Shown here piece by piece: positions 1-9,305 of a stretch of 64,000 nt of DNA. The translations under genes and the position numbers were made by a program. Where the stretch lies: contig NZ_LFCT01000007.1 in assembly GCF_008692605.1 (NCBI RefSeq), positions 62,001-126,000 on the forward strand, in the 5' to 3' direction. The stretch's first letter is position 1, and each line of letters begins with the position of its first letter. Under the pieces are notes generated by a model that saw only the letters and a program-made list of their open reading frames with translations, had not been told where the DNA came from and searched no databases. Source of the stretch: Sphingobium estronivorans. GTDB lineage: Bacteria; Pseudomonadota; Alphaproteobacteria; Sphingomonadales; Sphingomonadaceae.

Positions 1-1
1 G

Positions 2-196
2 ACTGGCCTGCCCAAAGGGCCGATCGCCAATCCGGGGCGGCTGTCGATCCTGGCGGTGCTGCATCCGGCGGAGACCAAGGCGCTCTATTTCGTCGCGGAC
101 GGGAAGGGCGGGCATATCTTTGCCGATACGCTGCAAGAGCATAATGAGAATGTGCGGAAATGGTTTGAAATCCGCCGGGCCAGAGGTGAGCTTTAG
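2..196 (+). CDS. mltG: Endolytic murein transglycosylase MltG, C-terminal end (partial)
   Basis: Last 64 codons of an MltG/YceG-family lytic transglycosylase, an inner-membrane-anchored periplasmic enzyme that cuts nascent glycan strands of peptidoglycan. The gene begins before the window. The visible piece carries [11 protein letters not shown], then [12 protein letters not shown], then an EHN..V motif, which together are typical of the extreme C-terminus of this family. It ends in TAG at 194-196. Nothing about its regulation can be seen here. The identification rests on this tail only, but the tail is distinctive. Confidence 0.85.
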   Translation, partial: TGLPKGPIANPGRLSILAVLHPAETKALYFVADGKGGHIFADTLQEHNENVRKWFEIRRARGEL

Positions 197-289
197 CCTG
201 AGTGGACGGGGCAATTTCAGCCTTGTCCTTCAATTTTTCCTTTCCCTTCGTAAAGCAGCGATTGCCAAACCGCCTTTGCGTGCCTAAAT

Positions 290-436
290 GGACGTCAGCA
301 TCAAGAGTTGGGGAGACGCCCAACGCCAACCTGCCTATCCGGGCAAGGTGGCACTCCCAAAAGGGAGGATGTGGCCGATCCGGCAAACAAGCGGACCCAA
401 GCCACATCGTCAAGCGTCGCTCCAAAGCCAAGGAAT
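290..436 (+). promoter_or_regulatory. SAM-I/SAM-IV-superfamily riboswitch (S-adenosylmethionine) upstream of metA
   Basis: The leader contains the conserved core of SAM-I/SAM-IV riboswitches: CAAGAG (302-307), GCCAACCTGCC (324-334) and GGCAAGGTGGCA (342-353). Helices can be drawn: a P2-like stem TTGGG/CCCAA (308-312 with 319-323), a P3 stem TGCC/GGCA just after the GCCAACC element, a hairpin CTCCC-AAAA-GGGAG (354-367), and a long stem GATGTGGC/GCCACATC (369-376 with 401-408). The layout, with an extra hairpin after the core, is closer to the SAM-I/IV variant class than to classical SAM-I. It sits directly in front of the first methionine-pathway gene, which fits SAM feedback, probably on translation because no terminator with a U-run is visible. 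Confidence 0.72.
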
Positions 437-444
437 GACGTGAC

Positions 445-1371
445 GTGCCGATCAAGATAGCCGACGACCTGCCCGCCCGCCGCACGCTGGAGGCCGAGGG
501 TGTCGTCGTCATGCGCGAAGCCGATGCAGTGCGGCAGGATATTCGCCCCTTGCGGATCGCGCTGCTCAACCTCATGCCCAACAAGATCAGCACCGAGACG
601 CAGCTCGCCCGGCTGCTGGGGGCGACGCCGTTGCAGGTGGAATTGACGCTGGTCCGGATCAGCGACCATGTGTCGCGCAATACATCCGCCGATCATATGG
701 CGTCTTTCTATCGTCCGTGGAGCGACGTGCGGGATGAACGGTTCGACGGCTTCATCATCACCGGCGCGCCGGTGGAGCAACTGCCTTTCGAAGCGGTGAG
801 CTATTGGGAGGAATTGCAGGCGATTCTGGACTGGACGCAGACCCATGTGCACCGCTCGCTGAGCATCTGCTGGGCGGCGCAGGCGGCGCTGCATCATTTC
901 CACGGCGTGGAGAAACATGCCTTGGGGCAAAAGGCGTTCGGCGTGTTCCGCCATCGGGTCCATTTGCGGTCCTCGCCATGGATGCGGGGTCTCTCCGACG
1001 ATTTCTGCGTGCCGGTGTCGCGCTGGTCGGAGGTGCGGCGGCAGGATATTCCCGAAGGGCGCGGCCTGCAGATTCTGGCGGAGAGCGAAGAGTCGGGCCT
1101 GTGCCTGATCGGCGACCCGGAGCGCGGCTTTCTGCACATGTTCAACCATCTGGAATATGACAGCCGGACGCTGGCGGATGAATATGCGCGCGACGGGGGC
1201 GGGCAGTTCCCTGTCCATTATTTCCCCGATGATGATCCCGCCCAGGCGCCGCAAAATCACTGGCGCAGCCATGCGCATATGCTGTTCGGCAACTGGATCA
1301 ACGAAATGTACCAGACCGCGCCTTTCGATCTGGGCGCGATTGGGCAAGGGCCGGTGTTAAACGCTGCCTAG
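445..1371 (+). CDS. metAA: Homoserine O-acetyltransferase, MetA type
   Basis: Cytoplasmic enzyme that acylates the hydroxyl of L-homoserine, the first committed step of methionine synthesis. The 308 residues match the length of MetA. The nucleophile is Cys142 in SICWAAQ, and His235 and Glu237 lie in FNHLE; all three have the same numbering as E. coli MetA. Position 111 is Glu (GAPVEQ). In characterised MetA proteins Glu111 goes with acetyl-CoA use and Gly111 with succinyl-CoA use, so acetyltransferase activity is predicted despite the older name homoserine succinyltransferase. The start is GTG at 445 with AGGA at 431-434. It follows a SAM-type riboswitch and converges with the next gene, overlapping its end by 4 bases. 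Confidence 0.93.
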   Translation: MPIKIADDLPARRTLEAEGVVVMREADAVRQDIRPLRIALLNLMPNKISTETQLARLLGATPLQVELTLVRISDHVSRNTSADHMASFYRPWSDVRDERFDGFIITGAPVEQLPFEAVSYWEELQAILDWTQTHVHRSLSICWAAQAALHHFHGVEKHALGQKAFGVFRHRVHLRSSPWMRGLSDDFCVPVSRWSEVRRQDIPEGRGLQILAESEESGLCLIGDPERGFLHMFNHLEYDSRTLADEYARDGGGQFPVHYFPDDDPAQAPQNHWRSHAHMLFGNWINEMYQTAPFDLGAIGQGPVLNAA

Positions 1372-1805
1372 TGAAGCAGGCCCCGGACGGTGAGGTTGCG
1401 GGCATAGCGCCACTGGAAGAGGGCGACGATCAGGATCACGGCCGGGAAGATCGCGGCCGTGACGCCCTTCACCACCAGCAGGTCGGTGTGGATGAAGCTG
1501 TAGCCGAACTGCACGATCACGCTGACGATCGAGAGCAGGAACAGGGGTACTGCGGCGCGCTTGCGGAGGAGGAGCAGGATCGCGCCGAGCGTCCCGGCGC
1601 CGACCGCGACGGCATAAGCCGTCCAGGCCCAGCCCGGCATCGCCGCGAAGATGCCGGCGGTATAAGGATCGGTCTTGGCCAACTGGCTGAGGTCGGCGCT
1701 ATATTGCATGATGAAGGCGCCAACCCCCATCATGTTCCAGAATAGCAGGACGATGCCTATACCCCAAAAGGATCGCGGTGCGGTCATGGCTGTTTTCCCC
1801 TCCAT
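1368..1805 (-). CDS. Small integral membrane protein, function unknown
   Basis: A 145-residue hydrophobic protein with four predicted membrane spans, at roughly residues 12-32, 60-82, 87-106 and 115-135. Between them are short charged loops such as LLLLRKRAA. No catalytic motif is visible. Proteins of this size and topology occur in sphingomonads with the loose label sugar transporter, but nothing here shows a substrate. Translation may begin at the ATG at 1805 or at an in-frame ATG six codons later (MTAPRS). Its tail overlaps the 3' end of metA by 4 bases in convergent orientation, so it is not in that operon. Confidence 0.7.
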   Translation of the reverse strand: MEGKTAMTAPRSFWGIGIVLLFWNMMGVGAFIMQYSADLSQLAKTDPYTAGIFAAMPGWAWTAYAVAVGAGTLGAILLLLRKRAAVPLFLLSIVSVIVQFGYSFIHTDLLVVKGVTAAIFPAVILIVALFQWRYARNLTVRGLLH

Positions 1806-1892
1806 GGGCGGTCGGTTTATCGGGACCGGTTAGGGCGATCATATCGTTCGCCGCAATTTTGCGAAAGCGGTGCAGGAAAGGGGCGTAAGTAG

Positions 1893-2411
1893 TTGATTGA
1901 GCGAGTTTCAGTACCGCCGATCATTGTGACCGCCTTGATGGGGGCGGCGGACTTCGGCTGGGCCGAGGGGCTGCGGCGCGCTCATTTTCCCGCTGAGCGC
2001 AATCTGGTCCCGGCGCATCTCACCTTGTTCCATCATTTGCCGCCCTCGGCCCTGGAGGAAGTGGCGCACCGATTGAAGCGGCTTTGTATCGGACCTGCGC
2101 CCGCTGCGCGGTTGACGGAGGTGATGCTGCTGGGGCGGGGCGTTGCCTATCGGGTGGACAGCCCCGAGCTGATGGCGATGCGCGATGAACTGGCGGACGC
2201 TTTTGCGGGCTTGCTGGTGCCGCAGGATCAGGGGCGGCCGCGCTTTCACATCACGGTGCAGAACAAGGTCGAACCGCGAGAGGCCAAGGCGCTGGCGGAG
2301 ACGTTGAGGCGGGAATTCCGCCCGAGGCCGCTCGCGATAGTCGGGCTTGCGGCCTGGCATTATCGCGGCGGACCCTGGGAATTGGCGAAGAAGGTCCGCT
2401 TTCGGGGCTGA
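1893..2411 (+). CDS. 2'-5' RNA ligase / cyclic phosphodiesterase family (2H phosphoesterase)
   Basis: A 172-residue protein of the 2H superfamily. Members act on 2',3'-cyclic phosphate or 2'-5' linkages in RNA or nucleotides. Two H-x-T/V signatures are visible, HLTLFHH near residues 43-49 and HITVQNK near residues 121-127, spaced as in ThpR/LigT proteins. The reading frame opens with TTG at 1893 and has a purine-rich AAAGGGG 9-10 bases upstream; no better ATG lies near. It stands alone and converges with the ferredoxin reductase gene. The cellular substrate is not known for most members of this family. Confidence 0.8.
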   Translation: MIERVSVPPIIVTALMGAADFGWAEGLRRAHFPAERNLVPAHLTLFHHLPPSALEEVAHRLKRLCIGPAPAARLTEVMLLGRGVAYRVDSPELMAMRDELADAFAGLLVPQDQGRPRFHITVQNKVEPREAKALAETLRREFRPRPLAIVGLAAWHYRGGPWELAKKVRFRG

Positions 2412-2425
2412 CCTTCCTCGATCGG

Positions 2426-3667
2426 TCAGGCGAGGCCGACTTCCTTGAGCGGCACCGCCGGGTCAGCGAGTTGCGCGTGATCCAGCACCGCGCCGGAGAC
2501 GACATGGGCGCGGCCCTGCACATAGTCCTTGACCGCATTGACGCAGTCGAGCGCGATCAGCTTGCCGCCCTTCATGTACAGGACCGAAAAGCCGCGGGTG
2601 GCGGGATCGCCGCGCAGGATCGTCTGGTCATGGCCGGTGGAGAGCCCCACGGTCTGGAGCTTCAGATCATATTGGTTCGACCAGAACCACGGTACCGCAT
2701 GATAGGCTTCTTCCTTGCCCATGATGTGGCTGACGGCGGTTTTCGCCTGATCATTGGCGTTCTGCACGGACTCGAGGCGGATTTGCGCGCCGCGCGCGAA
2801 GCTGTTGGCATGGGCCGCGCAATCGCCCACCGCATAGATGTCGGGCAGGCTGGTGCGGCAATATTCATCCACGTCCACGCCATTGCCGCCGACCGCGCCC
2901 GCCGCGATCAGCGGGCCGGTTTCGGGGATGATGCCGATGCCGACGATCACCATGTCGGTTTCGATCCGCTCGCCATCCTGCATCAGCACGGCGGTCGCCT
3001 TGCCGTCGGTGACCTCGATGCAGTCCATCCGCGCGCCGGTGCGCAGGTCGACGCCATGGGCGCGGTGTTCTGCTTCGTAGAAGCGCGACAGTTCTTCACC
3101 CGCCACGCGCGCCAGCACGCGGTCGAGGGCTTCGAGCAGCACGACCTTCTTGCCGAACTTCGACAGGACGGCAGCGGCTTCGAGGCCGATATAGCCGCCG
3201 CCGATGACGGTCACATGGTTGATCTGGTCGATCTTCGCCATCATCGCGTCGACATCGTCGCGGCGACGAACGGCATGGACGTTGGACGCATCGGCACCGG
3301 CGCAGGTCAACATGCGCGGGGAGCCGCCAGTGCACCAGATCAGCTTGCCATAACCGATTTCGCGGTCGCCCATTTCCTTGCCGCCCGCCGTCACGAACTT
3401 GCCGACGGGATCGACCGACTTGACGCGCAGCCCCAGCAGCATGTCGATCTTGCGCTCGTCCCAGAAGCTCGCGGGACGGATCAGGATGCGGTCGAAGCTC
3501 TTGTCGCCCGCGAAATATTCCTTGGACAGCGGCGGGCGCTCATAGGGCGGGTCCTTTTCATCGCCGATCATGGCGATGGTGCCTTCAAACCCCAATTGGC
3601 GCAGCGAAATGCCGGCCTGTGCCCCTGCGTGACCGGCGCCTACGATCAGAACGTCATAATAGCTCAT
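2426..3667 (-). CDS. Ferredoxin/rubredoxin-type NAD(P)+ reductase, FAD-dependent
   Basis: A 413-residue class of FAD/NAD(P)H reductase that passes electrons from NAD(P)H to a [2Fe-2S] ferredoxin, usually for a cytochrome P450 or ring-hydroxylating oxygenase (rhodocoxin or putidaredoxin reductase type). The N-terminal FAD Rossmann motif is GAGHAG (residues 10-15), the NAD(P) motif is [13 protein letters not shown] near residue 155, and the second FAD motif is YAVGDCA near residue 280. A C-terminal reductase domain follows. No ferredoxin or P450 gene is adjacent, so the partner must be elsewhere. The start is ATG at 3667. Confidence 0.88.
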   Translation of the reverse strand: MSYYDVLIVGAGHAGAQAGISLRQLGFEGTIAMIGDEKDPPYERPPLSKEYFAGDKSFDRILIRPASFWDERKIDMLLGLRVKSVDPVGKFVTAGGKEMGDREIGYGKLIWCTGGSPRMLTCAGADASNVHAVRRRDDVDAMMAKIDQINHVTVIGGGYIGLEAAAVLSKFGKKVVLLEALDRVLARVAGEELSRFYEAEHRAHGVDLRTGARMDCIEVTDGKATAVLMQDGERIETDMVIVGIGIIPETGPLIAAGAVGGNGVDVDEYCRTSLPDIYAVGDCAAHANSFARGAQIRLESVQNANDQAKTAVSHIMGKEEAYHAVPWFWSNQYDLKLQTVGLSTGHDQTILRGDPATRGFSVLYMKGGKLIALDCVNAVKDYVQGRAHVVSGAVLDHAQLADPAVPLKEVGLA

Positions 3668-3794
3668 TAGCGCGCTGTTCCCTCAATTCCTGTCGCCGCG
3701 TGCTTGGCGTGCTTTCGCGGCAGTGGCAAGCGGATTGTCGTTCGATACCGTTATCGGGGGACCGGTGGCCGGGACGGTCCCGGCCACCGTCCAT

Positions 3795-5675
3795 TCACTG
3801 GATCGCGCCGCCGATCATGCGGGCGAGGCGCGCGGAAAAGGCACGTGGATCGGCGGGAAGCTCGCCATCGGCGATGCGGGCTTCGTCGAGCAGCAAGCGC
3901 GCGGCATCCTCGCGCAGGCCGCTATCCTCCGCCAGCGCGCCCAGCCGGGCGATCAGCTCGTGGCGGGGATTGATCTCCAGCACCGGCTTTGCCGCATGGT
4001 CGAGGCGTCCAGCCCCGGCCAGCATCTTTTCAAGCTGGCGGTCCATCGCATTGTCCGGTGCGACCAGGCAGACGGCGCTTTCCGTCAGCCGTTCCGATGC
4101 GCGGACGTCGGAGACTTCCTCGCCCAGCACGCCCTTGACGTAGGTGATGAAGCCATCGACTTCTGCCGACGCCTGGGCGGGGGCCGTTTCGCCGTCGGCC
4201 AAGGGGATCAGGCTGAGGTCGGCCAGGCCCTGCGTCACCGACTTGAACGGTTTGCCCTGATAGTCGGCGCCCGCCGTGACCCAGAAGCTGTCGACCTGAT
4301 CGGTGAGCAGCAGCACCTCGGTCCCGCGAGCGCGGAACCCTTCAAGCTGGGGGGAGGAGGCGAGGCGGTCGAGGTCCGATCCGGTGGCGTAGTAGATCGC
4401 GGTCTGATTGTCCTTCACCGCCCCGACATAGTCCTTGAGCGAGCGCCAGTCCTCGCCCGAAACGGTGGACTTGAAGCGGGCGAGGCCAAGCAGCGTCTCG
4501 CGCCGGGAGAAATCCTCGTACAGCCCTTCCTTCAGGACCGCGCCGAAATTCTGCCAGAAGGCGCGATAGGCGTCCGCATCCTTTTCGGCCAGCTTGTCCA
4601 GTTCGGCGAGGATGCGGTTCGCGACGCCCTTCTGAATAGCGGCGAGCACCGGGCTTTCCTGGATCATCTCGCGCGAGACGTTGAGCGGCAGGTCGTTGCT
4701 GTCGACCAGACCGCGCACGAAACGCAGGTAGCGCGGCAGGATCTGCGCCTCGTCGGTGATGAAGACGCGACGGACATAGAGCTTCATCCGGCCGGCGCGA
4801 TCCGGGTCGAACAGGTCGAAGGGGGGCATGGAGGGCAGGAAGGCGAGGACCGAATATTCGTGCAGCCCTTCGGCCCGATAATGCAGCGTCAGGGCCGGTT
4901 CATCGAACTGGCCGGCGGTGCTGCGGTAGAAGTCGGTATATTCCTCCGCCGTGATGTCCGACTTTGGGCGGGTCCAGAGCGCCGCGCCGTCTGCGATCTG
5001 CTTTTCCTCTGCATCCGGCTTTTCCTTGAGGAAGATGGGGACGGGGACATGGCCCGACTGCGCGGTGACGATGCGCTGGGTGGTGAAGGCTTCGGTGTAG
5101 CTGGCGGCGTCTTCCTTCAGATGGAGGACGATGCGGGTCCCGCGCGCCGGGGCTTGCGCCGGGTCGACACGCTGGATGGTGTAGCTGCCCAGGCCATCCG
5201 ACGCCCAGTGCGCGGCGGTGTCGGCGCCGGCGCGGCGGGAATAGACATCGACGCGATCCGCGACCATGAAGGCCGAATAGAAGCCGACGCCGAACTGGCC
5301 GATCAGTTGCGCGCCTTCGCCTTCCTGGGCGGCGGCGACGCGCTCCATGAAGGCGCGGGTGCCCGACCGGGCGATGGTGCCCAGCGCTTCGGCCAATTCG
5401 ATCTCGCTCATGCCGATGCCGTTATCCTCCAGGATCAACTGGCGGGCGTCGGGGTCGAGCGTCAGGGTGATGCGCGGCTGGCCATCTTCCCCGGCGAGGG
5501 CGGGATCGCTCAGCAGTTCGTAGCGCAGCTTCTCGCAGGCGTCGGCTGCGTTGGAGATCAACTCGCGCAGGAAGACATCCTTGTCCGAATAGACCGAGTG
5601 CACCATCATGTGGAGCAGCCGGGCGACGTCGGCCTCAAAGGAACGGGTTTCGGGTGCGGTGCCGGTCGTGGTCAT
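3795..5675 (-). CDS. htpG: Molecular chaperone HtpG (Hsp90)
   Basis: Cytosolic ATP-dependent Hsp90 chaperone of 626 residues, the usual length of bacterial HtpG. The N-terminal GHKL ATPase domain shows ELISNAADA, DNGIGMS and GQFGVGFYSAFMVAD. The middle domain carries the YVRRVFITDEA..LPRYLRFVRGLVDS block with NVSREMIQ, and a C-terminal dimerisation domain follows. It is read alone, convergent to nothing close; about 85 bases separate its start from the TRIC gene upstream. No heat-shock promoter was identified with confidence. Confidence 0.97.
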   Translation of the reverse strand: MTTTGTAPETRSFEADVARLLHMMVHSVYSDKDVFLRELISNAADACEKLRYELLSDPALAGEDGQPRITLTLDPDARQLILEDNGIGMSEIELAEALGTIARSGTRAFMERVAAAQEGEGAQLIGQFGVGFYSAFMVADRVDVYSRRAGADTAAHWASDGLGSYTIQRVDPAQAPARGTRIVLHLKEDAASYTEAFTTQRIVTAQSGHVPVPIFLKEKPDAEEKQIADGAALWTRPKSDITAEEYTDFYRSTAGQFDEPALTLHYRAEGLHEYSVLAFLPSMPPFDLFDPDRAGRMKLYVRRVFITDEAQILPRYLRFVRGLVDSNDLPLNVSREMIQESPVLAAIQKGVANRILAELDKLAEKDADAYRAFWQNFGAVLKEGLYEDFSRRETLLGLARFKSTVSGEDWRSLKDYVGAVKDNQTAIYYATGSDLDRLASSPQLEGFRARGTEVLLLTDQVDSFWVTAGADYQGKPFKSVTQGLADLSLIPLADGETAPAQASAEVDGFITYVKGVLGEEVSDVRASERLTESAVCLVAPDNAMDRQLEKMLAGAGRLDHAAKPVLEINPRHELIARLGALAEDSGLREDAARLLLDEARIADGELPADPRAFSARLARMIGGAIQ

Positions 5676-5761
5676 GGCGGTGCGAAAGCTCTCCCAAATG
5701 GAATCCGGCCCGTCAGATGGCTGGAGCGGCGGCGGCTTTCAAGTCCCCGATCCGGTGGAAT

Positions 5762-6418
5762 TCAGTCCTGCGGCCTTTTGCGTTCGCTGGCCTGGGGGAG
5801 ATGCCAGCCGCGCCGGATGGCCACCATGCGCAGGCTGAAACAGGCAAGGCCGCCTCCGCAGGCGGTGAGGAGGATCGGAAAATACAGCATGTGACCGATC
5901 ACCACGATCGCCGCGCCGACCAGCGCTGCCACGGCATAGAGGTCCGAACGAAGCACGCCGGGAATTTCAGCAAGAAGCACATCCCGCGCCACGCCGCCGC
6001 CAATGCCGGTCAGCATTCCCAGCAGGGCTGCCATGACCGGGCTTAGCCCGAAGGCCAGCGCCTTTTCCGTTCCGGCCACCGCGAACAGCGCCAATCCCAT
6101 CGCGTCCAGCATCCGTACCGGATTGCGCAGCTTTTCGATCAGCGACGACCAGAAGAAACAGATGAGGCCCGCCGCAATCGATACCGCCAGATAGCGCCAG
6201 TCCTGCAATGCGGCCGGCGGTACCGCGCCGATCACTACATCGCGGGTGATCCCCCCGAAGGTTGAAGCCGCGAAGGAGAGCACCAGGACGCCGAAGATGT
6301 CGAGTTGCCGCCGCACCCCTGCCGTCGCGCCGCTCAGCGCGAAGGCGAAGGTGCCGGCAAGATCGAGAATGAGGACGAGCACGCGCAGGAGTTCATCGGT
6401 CGCTTGCCCCGCCATCAT
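5762..6418 (-). CDS. Trimeric intracellular cation (TRIC)/UPF0126 family membrane protein
   Basis: A 218-residue inner-membrane protein made of two repeated halves of about three membrane spans each. Each half contains the family's glycine-rich GG(I/G)(T/V)(A)RD motif: FGGITRDVVIGAVPP in the first half and GIGGGVARDVLLAEIPGVL in the second. Bacterial members form trimeric, mainly K+-conducting channels. It lies 25 bases downstream of the M20 hydrolase gene and probably shares its transcript with that gene and the FMN reductase. A direct role in the nearby catabolic cluster is not evident. Confidence 0.85.
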   Translation of the reverse strand: MMAGQATDELLRVLVLILDLAGTFAFALSGATAGVRRQLDIFGVLVLSFAASTFGGITRDVVIGAVPPAALQDWRYLAVSIAAGLICFFWSSLIEKLRNPVRMLDAMGLALFAVAGTEKALAFGLSPVMAALLGMLTGIGGGVARDVLLAEIPGVLRSDLYAVAALVGAAIVVIGHMLYFPILLTACGGGLACFSLRMVAIRRGWHLPQASERKRPQD

Positions 6419-6443
6419 GGTCGCACGTCCTTTTTGCAGTCAT

Positions 6444-7715
6444 TCATGAAGCGGCGTTCCAGGCCATCGCCGCCGTCGCCATGGCCTCCACTCCGGTCTT
6501 CAGCGTCGGATGCAGGACCGGCGCGAAATGCGGGCTGTGATTGACGGGCAATTCATTCAACCGTCCTTCGGCCACGGCCTTGGCAAAGAGTTCAGGATCG
6601 GTTCCGCCGACAAACCAGAATACCGACGGGACGCTCCATTCGGTGCCGTAACAGCCGAAATCCTCGCTGGCGCAGGCGGGGCCGCTATGCTGGACCCGGT
6701 CGGTCGAGAAATGCGCGCGGAACGCCGCGGCGATGCGGTCGCTTGCGTCCTTGTCATTGACGTTGAGCGGATAGCGGTCGAGCGGCGTGATCTCCGGCGG
6801 GCGGGGCGCGCCGGACGCGGCTGCCTCCGCATGGACGATCCGTTCGATCGCGGACAGCACGCGCTCGCGCACGCCTTCGTCGAAAGTCCGCACATTGAGT
6901 TTGATGAGGGCTTCGTCGGGAATGATATTTTCCTTGGTCCCCGCTTGCAGAACGCCGACGGTGACCACGGCGGCCTCGGTCGCTGCGACTTCGCGCGAAA
7001 CGACGGTTTGCAGACGCAGCACGGTCGATGCGGCCATGACGACCGGGTCGATGCTGGCTTGCGGCATCGATCCGTGCGCGCCGCGGCCGAACATGCGGAT
7101 CTGAAGGCTGTCCGCCGCCGAGGTGATCGGCCCAGCGGTGCCGGAGACCGTGCCTGCCGCGCCGACCATGACATGCTGACCCAGCACGACATCCGGCTTC
7201 GGGAAACGTGCCAGCAGGCCGTCGTCGATCATCGCCCGCGCGCCCTGGGCCGTTTCCTCGCCCGGCTGGAACAGGACGATCAACGTGCCCCGCCAGGCAT
7301 CGCGATTGCGGGCGAACAGGGCGCTTGCGCCCATGAGCCATGCCACATGCATGTCATGGCCGCAGGAATGCGCGACGGGCACGGTCTTGCCGGAGGGATC
7401 GGTGCCGGTGACCGTGCTGGCGTAATCCAGCCCCGTATCCTCGGCCACCGGCAGGGCGTCCATGTCCGCGCGCAGCAGGACGGTTGGCCCATCGCCATTG
7501 CGCAGCAGGCCGACGACGCCCGTTTTGCCGATGCCCGCCGTCACTTCATAGCCGTTGTCGTTCAGATGCCGTTCGGCAATGGCGGCGGTACGGACCTCCT
7601 CCATCGATAGTTCGGGATGGGCATGGATGTCCTTATACGCCGCCTCCAGCATCGGCAGCAGGTCTGGAAGGCCGGCCAGCAGCCGGCCCAGAGGATCGGT
7701 AGATGTCTCGCTCAT
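6444..7715 (-). CDS. M20-family amidohydrolase (hippurate hydrolase / aminoacylase-like)
   Basis: A 423-residue dinuclear metal amidohydrolase that splits N-acyl amino acids or similar amides. The metal-site motif SCGHDMHVAWLMG lies near residue 115, the PGEETAQGARAM segment carries the catalytic Glu near residue 155, and a dimerisation domain is inserted before the C-terminal ASEDFGCY metal motif. No signal peptide is visible, so it is probably cytosolic. It lies 18 bases after the FMN reductase gene on the same strand. Its place downstream of an IclR-style palindrome suggests that it trims an amide conjugate in the neighbouring pathway, which is inference. Confidence 0.85.
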   Translation of the reverse strand: MSETSTDPLGRLLAGLPDLLPMLEAAYKDIHAHPELSMEEVRTAAIAERHLNDNGYEVTAGIGKTGVVGLLRNGDGPTVLLRADMDALPVAEDTGLDYASTVTGTDPSGKTVPVAHSCGHDMHVAWLMGASALFARNRDAWRGTLIVLFQPGEETAQGARAMIDDGLLARFPKPDVVLGQHVMVGAAGTVSGTAGPITSAADSLQIRMFGRGAHGSMPQASIDPVVMAASTVLRLQTVVSREVAATEAAVVTVGVLQAGTKENIIPDEALIKLNVRTFDEGVRERVLSAIERIVHAEAAASGAPRPPEITPLDRYPLNVNDKDASDRIAAAFRAHFSTDRVQHSGPACASEDFGCYGTEWSVPSVFWFVGGTDPELFAKAVAEGRLNELPVNHSPHFAPVLHPTLKTGVEAMATAAMAWNAAS

Positions 7716-7733
7716 ATCTGTTCCTTCCGAACC

Positions 7734-8306
7734 TCAGGCGCGATTGGGCAGCGCGGACAGCACCCGGGCAATGAAGTCCTGAAATTCTTCCATATAGTGA
7801 CGCAGGAAATCCTCGGTCGAGGCGACCGTGATTTCGCCATTGTCGCTGATCAGACCGGGCGTGTAGTGGATATAGGCCTCCGGCGCGTTCATCTGCGGCG
7901 AATTGCAGAAGCTGAGTACGCTGCGCAAGCTCTGCTGAGCGACGGCGGTGCCGATGGCGCCAGGCGACGCGCCGATCACGGCGGAAGGCTTATGGGTGAA
8001 ACTGTTGGTGCCATAGGGCCGGCTGGCCCAGTCTATCGCGTTCTTGAGGCCGCCGGGGATCGATCGATTATATTCCGGGGTCACGAACAGCAGCGCGTCG
8101 ACCGCCTTGAGCGCGTCCTTGAAGGCGCGTGCGACCGGCGGGAAATCGGCATCATAATCATAGCTGTAGAGCGGCAGTTCCGAAAAGGAGATCTCTACGA
8201 AGCTGAGATTTTCGGGTGCAAGCCGGATAAGTGCCTGGGCGAGTTTGCGATTGATCGATTCGCGGGCGAGGCTTCCGATCAGATAGCCGACCTTATACTG
8301 TTTCAT
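7734..8306 (-). CDS. NADPH-dependent FMN reductase family protein
   Basis: A 190-residue flavodoxin-fold protein. The N-terminus reads KVGYLIGSLARESINRKLA, with the phosphate-binding loop GSLARES, and the central PEYNRSIPGGLKNAIDW segment is the family signature. These enzymes reduce free FMN or quinones with NAD(P)H. The start chosen is ATG at 8306 because GGAGG lies just upstream; a longer frame exists but has no homologous N-terminus. It heads a leftward transcript with the M20 hydrolase and TRIC genes, about 160 bases downstream of a perfect palindrome at 8463-8477. Confidence 0.85.
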   Translation of the reverse strand: MKQYKVGYLIGSLARESINRKLAQALIRLAPENLSFVEISFSELPLYSYDYDADFPPVARAFKDALKAVDALLFVTPEYNRSIPGGLKNAIDWASRPYGTNSFTHKPSAVIGASPGAIGTAVAQQSLRSVLSFCNSPQMNAPEAYIHYTPGLISDNGEITVASTEDFLRHYMEEFQDFIARVLSALPNRA

Positions 8307-8462
8307 GAGGGGGACCTCCGGAATAAACGGCGGACGCTTTGGGGCAGAGTCCGTCGCCATGTTCTGGTGTAGACCCAACCGGCCTGTCATGCACCTCCCA
8401 TGTTGCGAAGGCGATGTGCGATCTCGATACCCGTGGGGCCATGGGATGCCAGGTCGAACCCT

Positions 8463-8477
8463 CTCATATTGTATGAG
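8463..8477. promoter_or_regulatory. Perfect palindrome, candidate IclR operator
   Basis: CTCATA-TTG-TATGAG is a perfect 15-base palindrome in the gap between the end of iclR and the start of the FMN reductase gene. It shares CTCATA and the general shape with a second inverted repeat at the iclR start (9300-9314). This suggests that the local IclR protein controls both the leftward FMN reductase-M20 transcript and its own divergent promoter. The position is visible; the regulatory role is inferred. Confidence 0.45.
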
Positions 8478-8534
8478 CCGCGCTTCGGATCCATTCATCC
8501 CCGGCGCGTCGGGCGAGGGAGGCTTCCAGACGGT

Positions 8535-9305
8535 CTAACGATCCGTGCCGACGTTCGCCTCCGCCTCGATGGCGGACGCGGCCTGGCGGAGCATGGCCAG
8601 CAGAACGTCGTCGGCCATGCGTTTGTTGCCGGTGTCGGCTTGCGAAACGGAGATAGCCGCCACCACCTGCTGCGCGGGATTGCGGATCGGGACGGCCATG
8701 CAGAACAGGCCATCGGCAATTTCGCCGTCGTCCACGGCAAATCCCTGCTCCTGTACCTTGATCAGTTCAGCGGTGAGTGCGGCCGGTTCGGTAATGGTTT
8801 TTGCCGTCAGGGGCACGAAGGGACCACCAGCCAGATAATTGTCCCGGTCCTTGTCGGGGAGATAGGCCAGCAACACCTTGCCCATGCCCGAGCAATAAGC
8901 CTCCAACTGCATGCCAACCTTGGTGAACAGGGCGCTGGCACCTTGGCCGGTCTTGATACGGTAAGTGACCATTTCATTTTCCAGCGTGCCCAACTGAACG
9001 GTGCTGCGCACCCGCGTTGCCAGGCGGTGCAGGATCGGCGCGGCGACATTGGCGATCAGTTGCTTCTCGTCCAGCCGCTGCGCGAGCTTCATGAGGCGCG
9101 ATCCCGCGACATGACGCCCCTTGCCCAGCGGGCGCAGATAATCCTCCGCCACCAACGTCGCAATCTGCCGATGCGCCGTCGCCACGGGGAGGCCGAGCCT
9201 GCGGGCCATCTCCGCGACGCTGCTTGCCCCGCCATCGTCGACCACGGCCTCCAGCATGGTGAGCGTGCGCTTGAACGAACTGAGTTGCGGCGTTCCATCT
9301 CTCAT
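8535..9305 (-). CDS. IclR-family transcriptional regulator
   Basis: A DNA-binding regulator of about 256 residues from the ATG at 9305. The N-terminal winged helix-turn-helix runs through SSVAEMARRLGLPVATAHRQIATL. The effector-binding domain occupies the rest, with the typical GMGKVLLAYLP and C-terminal ADGLFCMAVPIRN blocks. IclR proteins usually sense aromatic acids and switch on degradation genes. It is divergent from the hydratase-dehydrogenase-aldolase operon that begins at 9392. A longer N-terminal extension is open, but the palindrome at 9300-9314 overlaps the chosen start, which fits autoregulation. Confidence 0.88.
   Translation of the reverse strand: MRDGTPQLSSFKRTLTMLEAVVDDGGASSVAEMARRLGLPVATAHRQIATLVAEDYLRPLGKGRHVAGSRLMKLAQRLDEKQLIANVAAPILHRLATRVRSTVQLGTLENEMVTYRIKTGQGASALFTKVGMQLEAYCSGMGKVLLAYLPDKDRDNYLAGGPFVPLTAKTITEPAALTAELIKVQEQGFAVDDGEIADGLFCMAVPIRNPAQQVVAAISVSQADTGNKRMADDVLLAMLRQAASAIEAEANVGTDR

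Noticed and set aside
202-438. A 78-codon frame between mltG and metA
   Set aside because: It covers the SAM-type riboswitch, whose conserved core and stems explain the sequence; the protein has no recognisable features.
3723-5894. A 723-codon open frame on the plus strand
   Set aside because: It lies opposite htpG, which has all Hsp90 motifs. The frame is an effect of high G+C and reads as a compositionally biased protein without domains.
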